Source: Isotricha intestinalis
Taxonomy: Eukaryota > Ciliophora > Litostomatea > Vestibuliferida > Isotrichidae
Reading direction: 5' to 3'
NCBI GenBank assembly: GCA_023807065.1
Contig: JAJJLU010004490.1
Coordinates: forward strand, 1 to 12,517
Length of the DNA stretch: 12,517 nt
The translations under genes and the position numbers were made by a program. The notes under the pieces are model-generated. The model was not told the DNA's origin and made no database searches. It worked only from the letters and a program-made list of their open reading frames with translations. Positions 1 through 7,234 of this stretch are shown here, in pieces (the stretch's first letter is position 1; each line of letters begins with the position of its first letter).

Positions 1-1
1 A

Positions 2-3000
2 AAAGATATTTTTGTAATTCCAAAAATTATTATTATTCAAAACCCTATTGAAAAGAATACAATAATTCATAATTCGAAAGAAGATCCTTTTTATAATATT
101 TGTTTTGTTAAAAATAATTTTTCAGAAATAAAAGAATTTTTATTAGAAAATGAAGAAAAAGTATTATTAAACAAAGAAGAAAAATTAATTGTTGAATCTG
201 AAAATGAAGAAAAACAATTTATTTTTGAAAATATAGACAAAACTGAAAAATTATATTTTCCTTTATATTATAGAATGTTAATCAATGTAAATTCTTTAGA
301 TAATTTTGATAATACAACAAAATATATTTATGATCAATATTCAAATAATAATCAAATATTTTATTTATTTTCTCAAATTATTGATTTAAAATCAATTCCA
401 ATTGAATTACTTTGTAAATATTATGTGAGAATATACACTTTAAATAGTAATTTTAATCAAGATATTAATAAACATTTATTAGAAGGTAAATTAGATATAT
501 TTAAAAATTATATTAAAATATTATATGAAGGTATTAAATTAGAAATTTTAAAAAATCCTGAAGAAAAATATTTATATCATTTAACAAAATTTAATAATGA
601 AGAAATTATAAAAATAAAAAATAATTTAGAAAATAAAAAAGATAATCTTCCTATAATATTATTTTCAAAACAATTTTTATCTTTTTTTAAAAAAAAAGAA
701 GAAATTAAAAAATATATAAAAATAAATGATGAAAATCAGATATTAGTTTTATTTGAATTTGAAAATAATATAAAATTTTATTCTAATTATCAAACTTATT
801 TTGATATTGAAGAAATTTGTTTGAATAAAAAAGAAGTAATATTTCTTCCTTTTTCTTGTTTTGAAATTAAAAATATAAGAGAAATTGAAATAAATAAAAT
901 AAAATTAATTCAAATTAATTTAAAATATTTGGATGAGAATAAATATAAATATTTAAAGGATTATAAACAAAAAGATGAAATTATTCCTTTTTCAATTTTT
1001 AAAAATGAATTACTTAATTATAATTTAATTTCTAATCATAAAATTAAAACTATGATTCCTAAAAATATTATTGATGAAATTAAAAATTTCAAAAAAAAAA
1101 ATAAAAAAAATTTGAATTATATTTCATGTATTTATTCTATAAATAAAGAACAATTAAATGAACCTATACAAATTTTAAATAGTATAGAAGAAATAAAAAA
1201 AATGAGAGCCGATAAAATTGAAGAAGATGATAAAGATATAAGAAAATTTTGTGAATTATATATAAACGATAATAAAATAAATTTTTGTTTTAATTATCAA
1301 TTTCCCAAAGAAGGAATTTATAAAATAAAAATTAAATGTAAAAAACTATTGAAAAATATATGTTGTTTATTTTCATTTTGTACTTCTTTAGTTAATTTAA
1401 ATTTATCTAATTTTAATTCTATTAATGTTAGAAAGATGAGTGGAACATTTCAATTATTAACTTTAAATGAATTAAATTTATATAATTTAAATACTATGAA
1501 TGTTAATAATATGAGTGGTATGTTTCAATTCAGTTATTATTTAAAAAAATTAAATTTATCTAATTTTAATACAATGAATGTTAATAATATGAGTTTTATG
1601 TTTAATAAATGTTCGTCTTTAATTAATTTAAATTTAATTAGCTTTAATACTATTAATGTTAAAGACATGAGTTATATGTTTAATGAATGCTCTTCTTTAA
1701 AAGAATTAAATTTATCTAATTTTAATACTAGTAATGTTAATAATATGAGTGTTATGTTTAATAAATGTTCTTCTTTAAAAGAATTAAATTTATCTAATTT
1801 TAATACTATGAATGTTAATAATATGAGTGGTATGTTTAATGAATGTTCTACTTTAATAGAATTAAATTTATTGAATTTTAAAACAAATAATGTTAATAAT
1901 ATGAGTTTTATGTTTAATCAATGCTCAGCTTTAAAAGAATTAAATTTATCTAATTTTAAAACTAATAAGGTTAATAATATGAAAGGCATGTTTCAATTAT
2001 GTTCTTCTTTAGAAGAATTAAATTTATTAAATTTTAATACTATTAATGTAAATGATATGAGTTTTATGTTTAATAAATGTTCTTCTTTAATTAATTTAAA
2101 TTTATCTAATTTTAATACTAGTAATGTTAAAAATATGAAAAGTATGTTTCAAAATTGTTCTCTTTTAAAAGGATTGAATTTATCTAATTTTAATACTATT
2201 AATGTTGAAGATATGAGTGGTATGTTTAGTGAATGTTCTTCTTTATTTAATTTAAATTTATCGAATTTTAATACTATTAATGTTAAAGATATGGGTGGTA
2301 TGTTTAGTGAATGTTCTTCTTTAATTAATTTAAATTTAGATAGCTTTAATACTATGAATGTTAATAATATGAGTTATATGTTTCAAGGGTGTAGAAATTT
2401 AATATTTTTAAATCTATCTAATTTTAATGCTGAAAATATAAAAGATCTGAGTTATATGTTTAGTGAATGCTCTTCTTTAAAACAATTAAATATATATAAT
2501 TTTAATACTAGTAATGTAAACAAAATGGAAGCTTTGTTTAACAATTGCACTTCTTTAATATCACTAAATTTATCTGATTTTAATACTAGTAATGTTGATA
2601 ATATGAGTTTTATGTTTAATAAATGTTCATCTTTAATTAATTTAAAGTTAGATAGTTTTAATACTATTAATGTTAAAGACATGAGTTATATGTTTCAATT
2701 ATGTTCTTCTTTAATTACACTAAATTTATCTAATTTTAATACTATTAATGTTAAAGATATGAGTTGTATGTTTAATGAATGTTCTTCTTTAACTTCTTTA
2801 AATTTATCTAATTTTAATACTAGTAATGTTAAAAATATGAATATGATATTTAATAAATGTACTTCTTTAAAAGAATTAAATTTATCTAAATTTAACACTA
2901 TTAAAGTAAATGATATGAAAGGTATGTTTAGTGAATGTTCTTCTTTAAATACTTTAAATTTATCTAATTTTATAACTATTAATGTTTATAATATGAGTTG

Positions 3001-4108
3001 TATGTTTCAATTTTGTTCATCTTTAAAAGAATTAAATTTATCTAATTTTAATACAATGAATGTTAATAATATGAGTGGTATGTTTTTTGGATGTTTTCTT
3101 TTAAAAAAATTAAATTTATCTAATTTTAATACTAGTAATGTTAATAATATGAGTTTTATGTTTAATAAATGTTCTTCTTTAATTAATTTAAAGTTAGATA
3201 GTTTTAATACTATTAATGTTGAAGATATGAGTGGTATGTTTAGTGATTGTTCTTCTTTAAAAGAATTAAATTTATCTAATTTTTATACAATGAAAGTTAA
3301 AGATATGAAAAATATGTTTAATAAATGTTCATCTTTAATTAATTTAAATTTAGATAGTTTTAATACTATGAATGTTAATAATATGAGTTGTATGTTTAAT
3401 GAATGTTCTTCTTTAAAAGAATTAAATTTATTAAATTTTAATACTATTAATGTAAATGATATGAGTTTTATGTTTAATAAATGTTCTTCTTTAATTAATT
3501 TAAATTTATCTAATTTTAATACTAGTAATGTTAAAAATATGAAAAGTATGTTTCAAAATTGTTTTTCTTTAAAAGGATTGAATTTATCTAATTTTAATAC
3601 TATTAATGTTGAAGATATGGGTGGTATGTTTAATGAATGTAATTCTTTAATTTATTTAAATTTATCTAATTTTAATACTATTAATGTTAAAGATATGAAA
3701 AGTATGTTTCAAAATTGTTCTTCTTTAAAAGATTTGAATTTATCTAATTTTAAAACTAATAATGTTAAAGATATGAGTTATATGTTTAATAAATGTTCTT
3801 CTTTAATTAATTTAAACGTAACTCATTTTAATACTAATAATGTTAATGATATAAATTATATGTTTCAAGGGTGTTCTGCTTTAAAATCTTTAAATATATC
3901 TAATTTTAATCTTGATAATATTAAAAATAAGAAATCAATTTTAAATCTATGCATTTCATTGACTTCATTACATTTATCAAATTCTTTTTTTGTTGTAAAA
4001 TTTAATCCTAGGATATTATTTGATAATTTCAATTATTTGAATCCATTAAACCATCCTCCTTTAAATAAAAATAAGTTAACTTTAGAAAAAATATCTCGAT
4101 TGTGTTGA
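2..4108 (+). CDS. ART-like / BspA-type (DUF285) leucine-rich-repeat protein, 5' end outside window
   Basis: The frame is open from base 2 with no stop before the ATG at 275, so that ATG is probably internal and at least 1,368 residues are visible. Numbering from it, residues about 45-230 resemble a protist ADP-ribosyltransferase fold: a YTLNSNF...DINK helix region, YLYHL (99-103) at the usual LYRG site, FLSFF (134-138), and KKEVIFLPFSCFEI (185-198) at the usual ExE site. Arg is replaced by His102 and the first Glu by Lys185; Glu187 remains, so activity is doubtful. Residues 281-355 form a beta-rich linker (SCIYSI, FPKEGIYKIKI). Residues 364-1246 are 34 DUF285-type units and 1247-1277 a short tail. 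No membrane anchor is visible after the repeats; a signal peptide cannot be judged. It ends with TGA. Family identity rests on recalled motifs. Function is unknown; a binding scaffold or sensor is inference. Confidence 0.85.
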   Translation, partial: KDIFVIPKIIIIQNPIEKNTIIHNSKEDPFYNICFVKNNFSEIKEFLLENEEKVLLNKEEKLIVESENEEKQFIFENIDKTEKLYFPLYYRMLINVNSLDNFDNTTKYIYDQYSNNNQIFYLFSQIIDLKSIPIELLCKYYVRIYTLNSNFNQDINKHLLEGKLDIFKNYIKILYEGIKLEILKNPEEKYLYHLTKFNNEEIIKIKNNLENKKDNLPIILFSKQFLSFFKKKEEIKKYIKINDENQILVLFEFENNIKFYSNYQTYFDIEEICLNKKEVIFLPFSCFEIKNIREIEINKIKLIQINLKYLDENKYKYLKDYKQKDEIIPFSIFKNELLNYNLISNHKIKTMIPKNIIDEIKNFKKKNKKNLNYISCIYSINKEQLNEPIQILNSIEEIKKMRADKIEEDDKDIRKFCELYINDNKINFCFNYQFPKEGIYKIKIKCKKLLKNICCLFSFCTSLVNLNLSNFNSINVRKMSGTFQLLTLNELNLYNLNTMNVNNMSGMFQFSYYLKKLNLSNFNTMNVNNMSFMFNKCSSLINLNLISFNTINVKDMSYMFNECSSLKELNLSNFNTSNVNNMSVMFNKCSSLKELNLSNFNTMNVNNMSGMFNECSTLIELNLLNFKTNNVNNMSFMFNQCSALKELNLSNFKTNKVNNMKGMFQLCSSLEELNLLNFNTINVNDMSFMFNKCSSLINLNLSNFNTSNVKNMKSMFQNCSLLKGLNLSNFNTINVEDMSGMFSECSSLFNLNLSNFNTINVKDMGGMFSECSSLINLNLDSFNTMNVNNMSYMFQGCRNLIFLNLSNFNAENIKDLSYMFSECSSLKQLNIYNFNTSNVNKMEALFNNCTSLISLNLSDFNTSNVDNMSFMFNKCSSLINLKLDSFNTINVKDMSYMFQLCSSLITLNLSNFNTINVKDMSCMFNECSSLTSLNLSNFNTSNVKNMNMIFNKCTSLKELNLSKFNTIKVNDMKGMFSECSSLNTLNLSNFITINVYNMSCMFQFCSSLKELNLSNFNTMNVNNMSGMFFGCFLLKKLNLSNFNTSNVNNMSFMFNKCSSLINLKLDSFNTINVEDMSGMFSDCSSLKELNLSNFYTMKVKDMKNMFNKCSSLINLNLDSFNTMNVNNMSCMFNECSSLKELNLLNFNTINVNDMSFMFNKCSSLINLNLSNFNTSNVKNMKSMFQNCFSLKGLNLSNFNTINVEDMGGMFNECNSLIYLNLSNFNTINVKDMKSMFQNCSSLKDLNLSNFKTNNVKDMSYMFNKCSSLINLNVTHFNTNNVNDINYMFQGCSALKSLNISNFNLDNIKNKKSILNLCISLTSLHLSNSFFVVKFNPRILFDNFNYLNPLNHPPLNKNKLTLEKISRLC
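2001..2228 (+). repeat. Block duplication within the LRR array, copy A
   Basis: This 228-bp block, about three repeat units, matches 3405-3632 with 5 mismatches by my manual alignment. The offset is 1,404 bp, exactly 18 units. Identity falls sharply on both sides. This points to a recent block duplication or gene conversion inside the array. Confidence 0.85.
3405..3632 (+). repeat. Block duplication within the LRR array, copy B
   Basis: This is the partner of 2001-2228, with the same 228-bp length and 5 mismatches. Differences include Glu to Lys in the CSSL-x-E segment, SLL to FSL, and MS to MG near the end. The block keeps frame and unit register. Confidence 0.85.
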
Positions 4109-5063
4109 ATTTCACAGAATATATTTAAAAATTTTTAATAAAAATAAAAAGAACAGATAAATAGAAAAATAAAAGCAATTGCAAAATTTTAGTAAATTTC
4201 CAGATTTCTTCATTTTTTCTTGAATCTTTAAATAATATTATAAAATTAATTAGATATTAAAAAAAAATTTACAAAACTTTTCTTCAAAAATATATTCATT
4301 TATGTCTATATCATATTAAAAAAAAAATGGAATATAATTTTAAAAATGAATTATCTTTAAAAACCAAATCAAATATTAAAAATATGTATGAAAAGACAAT
4401 AGAGGAATACCTCTGATAAAATATATATAATTTTCTAAAATAACATCGAATTTATAACATTCATTTATCTTTTATATTCATATACTATAAAAAAATATGT
4501 TATCTATTGCAATTATTGTTTATCTCAAATTATTAACTTTTTTTACAAATAATACAAAAAAATTTTAAAGAAGAATATATTTGAGATTATAATCTATTTA
4601 TTATATAAAAGGAAATAAGTAAAGTAATCATGAAAATTTCATAATTATTTTTTTTTCAAATAAAAAAGAACAAATTTTATATATATTACCAAAAACATTT
4701 CTGACTATTAATTATTGTCTTTATGAAGGAATATATATCAGATGAAATTTTAAAGAAAAAACTAAAAAATTAAAAATAAGAATATAATTTCAAAATTATT
4801 CAAAATATCAATAATTTATATACTCAATTAAAAAGAATAAACCATTGATTGGAATTTTAACTTAAAAAAAATTTATATATATATATAATAAAAATATTTT
4901 TCCAATTTAATCATTTTTTATTAAAGTTAAAATAATTAAATAAATATTTTAAATTAAGATGAAAGAAAAAAATAATGAATAAATATTTCAAATTTATATA
5001 TTTTTATATAAAAATAATTTTAACATTCAAAAAAAATAAATAATAAATTGAATTATAAAAAAT
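4109..5063. other. AT-rich spacer, no gene seen
   Basis: This 955-bp stretch lies between two plus-strand genes and should hold the 3' end of the repeat gene and the promoter of the farnesyltransferase gene. I see no long reading frame, tRNA or rRNA. It contains a 29-codon frame (4327-4416), a small hairpin (agagg-aata-cctct, 4401-4414), a 12-bp palindrome (agattataatct, 4584-4595) and a TA microsatellite near 4874. None is strong enough to call as functional. Confidence 0.6.
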
Positions 5064-6494
5064 ATGGAAGAATCTTCAAATCCTTTTCACAAAAAATTGC
5101 CAAAAACAGATGAAGATCAATTAGAGACAGAATATATGGTATTAGATTGTTTTCTCCCACATAAATTTGAAACATCAAATTCAGAAAATTTCAAAGGGAA
5201 ATCTCCTTTTTTCCAAGAATTACATTATGAATTTGCCAAAAAATCAATGATGAAACTTTCAATGGGTTATATGTCACTTGATTCAGGTTATCCTTGGTTT
5301 TGCTATTGGATTACAAATATATTAGAAATGACTAAAGATAAATATGAATTAAGTTATGATGATAAATTAAAATTTGTTGATATGTTAAAAGAATTACAAC
5401 ATCCTGAAGGTGGATTTTGTGGAATGCCTAAAGGATATGCTCATTTAATTTCTACTTATGGAGCTATGATGGCTATTTTAAATTTAAATATTAAAGAAGC
5501 TTATGATATTGTTGATATTCCAAAAATGAAAAATTTCTTATTGAGAATGAAAAATAATAATTTTAATATCAAGGAAAAACCCTCTTATGTTGATAAAAAT
5601 GGAGTTTTTTTAATAAGTAGAAATAATGATATTATAGAAAAAGAAGAAAATTTAGAAAAAAAAGAAGAAAATAATAATACAGAAAAAGATGAAAACAAAG
5701 AAGAAAATTTAGAAAAAAAAGAAGAAAAAGAAAATTCAGAAAAAAAAGAAGAATCTTCTTTTGAAAAAACTTATTGTTCAAAATCTCATGCATGTTTCCC
5801 AGGAACATTTCAAAACCACATAAACGGTGAGAGTGATTTACGTAGTACATATTGTGCAATAACAGTATCATATATATTGAATTTACTATCAGATGAAAAA
5901 ATAACAGAAGGAATAGTATCAAATATAAAAGCATGTCAAACATTTGAAGGAGGATTTGGTCCAGAACCATATTGTGAAGCACATGGAGGATATTCATATT
6001 GTGCAATAGCAACATTAATATTATTAAATAAATTAAATGAAATAGATATAAAATCATTTATTCGTTGGTTAACATTAAGACAAATGATCAAGGAAGGTGG
6101 ATTTAATGGAAGAACAAATAAATTAGTTGATAGTTGCTATTCTTTTTGGCAAGGTAGTATATTTAATATGTTAATTATGAATGATAAAGATTTAAGTTAT
6201 GATAGTGAATTATTATATGATCAATTAAGTTTACAAGCTTATATTCTTTTCGCTTGTCAAAATAAAAAAGGAGGTTTAATTGATAAACCTGGAAAATCTC
6301 CTGATTTATTTCATACTAATTATGCTACTGCTGGATTAATTTTAAGCCAAAAATGTATTATGGATAATGTTGAGGTTGCTTTGAGTTTTGATATTGAAAA
6401 AAAATTTGAAGAGTTTAATCCTATTTTTTGTGTTTTGGAAAAAAATGTTAAAAATGCTGTTAATTATTATAGAAGTTTAACTGAAGAACAATAA
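5064..6494 (+). CDS. FNTB: Protein farnesyltransferase subunit beta
   Basis: This is the catalytic beta subunit of cytosolic protein farnesyltransferase. With an alpha subunit (not in this window) it transfers farnesyl from farnesyl diphosphate to the Cys of CaaX proteins such as Ras-like GTPases. The family pattern is clear: SLDSGYPWFCYW (71-82), PEGGFCG, DLRSTYCA (258-265), EAHGGYSYC (305-313), GGFNGRTNKLVDSCYSFWQ and GGLIDKPGKSPDLFHTNY. Predicted zinc ligands are Asp356, Cys358 and His417. Diphosphate-side residues correspond to Lys163, His307, Arg350 and Lys353. PWFCYW favours farnesyltransferase over geranylgeranyltransferase I. An E/K-rich insert of about 60 residues sits at 164-246. 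Phe416 replaces the Tyr usual before the zinc His. The start is fixed by an in-frame TGA at 5049-5051. The gene ends with tandem TAA TAA. Confidence 0.96.
   Translation: MEESSNPFHKKLPKTDEDQLETEYMVLDCFLPHKFETSNSENFKGKSPFFQELHYEFAKKSMMKLSMGYMSLDSGYPWFCYWITNILEMTKDKYELSYDDKLKFVDMLKELQHPEGGFCGMPKGYAHLISTYGAMMAILNLNIKEAYDIVDIPKMKNFLLRMKNNNFNIKEKPSYVDKNGVFLISRNNDIIEKEENLEKKEENNNTEKDENKEENLEKKEEKENSEKKEESSFEKTYCSKSHACFPGTFQNHINGESDLRSTYCAITVSYILNLLSDEKITEGIVSNIKACQTFEGGFGPEPYCEAHGGYSYCAIATLILLNKLNEIDIKSFIRWLTLRQMIKEGGFNGRTNKLVDSCYSFWQGSIFNMLIMNDKDLSYDSELLYDQLSLQAYILFACQNKKGGLIDKPGKSPDLFHTNYATAGLILSQKCIMDNVEVALSFDIEKKFEEFNPIFCVLEKNVKNAVNYYRSLTEEQ
5637..5753 (+). repeat. Low-complexity Glu/Lys-rich insert in the farnesyltransferase gene
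   Basis: Residues 192-230 are almost all Glu, Lys and Asn. A 29-bp exact direct repeat (5643-5671 and 5700-5728, offset 57 bp) encodes the duplicated EENLEKKEE stretch. It interrupts the loop between the Lys163 and Arg260 regions and stays in frame. It is probably a disordered surface loop expanded by replication slippage. Confidence 0.85.
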
Positions 6495-7234
6495 TAAAGA
6501 TTTTTTTCTTTTTTTTAAAGATATTAAAAGATTTTTTTATACTATTATATATTGAAAAATTATGATTTTTTTTCAAATGTTTTTATTTATTTTAGATGTT
6601 TAAGTTTTGAATTTATAATTAATTAGTTGTTTTAGAATGAAAGATAAAGAAATTTATTATAAATAAAATTTAATCTATAAAATATAGATAAAACGGATTA
6701 TAAAAAAAATATAAAATAATTTTGAATAATAGATTATTCTTTAAATTTTAGGAAAAAATTATAAAATATGTTTAATATAGAAAAAATCGATTTCTACATA
6801 ATATTTTAGAATAAGATTTTAATCTCAAAAATATATTACTTCTTTTCATTCTAAAATATTTATTTATCAATAAAACAAATTATTATTAACAAAGAAAAAT
6901 ATCTAAGCATATCCCATTAAAAAAGTTTAAATGAAGAAATAAAGAAGAAATCATAAAATAATTTAATTTGTTATTAAATATATATTAACTCCTCATTTTC
7001 AAAGTAAATTAATAAAAATTAATTAAAATGAATGAAAGATTTGAATGTTTAAATAAAAGAAAAAGGGATTATATATTCTTTATTCTAATTGATAAACATA
7101 AATTTATATTAAAAACAAAATTGTCTCAAATAATGAAATCAAATTTGAAAATGATATTATTTAAATAATATTAATATATTTTTTATTTAAAAATTCGGAT
7201 TTAAAATAAAATCTTTATTAAGTTATTTTAAATA
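6495..7234. other. AT-rich spacer between convergent genes, with a 13-bp inverted repeat
   Basis: This 740-bp stretch is flanked by the 3' ends of two converging genes, so it should carry both polyadenylation regions. It holds a perfect 13-bp inverted repeat (6800-6812 and 6848-6860, 35-bp spacer) with a smaller agatt-tt-aatct hairpin inside. It also holds a 46-codon Lys-rich frame (7028-7168) of about the length expected by chance at this base composition. I see no RNA gene. Confidence 0.6.

Larger units (their letters stand above)
1364..4012 (+). repeat. 34 tandem 78-bp (26-residue) DUF285-type LRR units
   Basis: The consensus unit is roughly x-M-F-N-x-C-S-S-L-x-x-L-N-L-S-N-F-N-T then x-N-V-x-x-M-S, 26 residues long. 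Unit 2 has 25 residues. Units 3 to 33 (1517-3934) are all exactly 26, and the last unit (3935-4012) is degenerate in its second half. A Cys at unit position 6 is present in 32 of 34 units, missing only in units 2 and 3, so a cysteine ladder should run along the solenoid. This is the BspA-like surface-protein repeat type (PF03382) known from bacteria and protists. Many units share the DNA string aatactagtaatgtt, so homogenisation between units is likely. Confidence 0.95.

Noticed and set aside
2452..2898. Two minus-strand reading frames (76 and 67 codons) inside the repeat array
   Set aside because: They are antisense shadows of the DUF285 repeats; their Leu/Thr-rich periodic peptides simply mirror the 78-bp units.
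4106..4138. TGA at the end of the repeat gene as a recoded sense codon
   Set aside because: Read-through would add only about ten residues before TAA. All Trp codons are TGG and Cys codons in this gene are TGT or TGC, so a normal stop is simpler.
4401..4414. agagg-aata-cctct hairpin
   Set aside because: The stem is only 5 bp, with no T run or conserved context to suggest a terminator or RNA gene.
4327..4416. 29-codon plus-strand frame after an A run, starting MEYNFKNELS
   Set aside because: This length is common by chance at this base composition. No continuation or splice signal was convincing, although it has slightly richer codons than its surroundings.
4584..4595. 12-bp palindrome agattataatct
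   Set aside because: Short AT palindromes are expected often in sequence this AT-rich, and there is no second copy near a promoter.
5632..6057. Minus-strand 141-codon frame within the farnesyltransferase gene
   Set aside because: It is an antisense shadow rich in Leu, Phe and Met, caused by the E/K-rich insert and the run of A-ending codons on the plus strand.
7028..7168. 46-codon Lys-rich plus-strand frame in the convergent spacer
   Set aside because: By rough estimate about one such frame is expected by chance in the spacers; the composition is that of the background.
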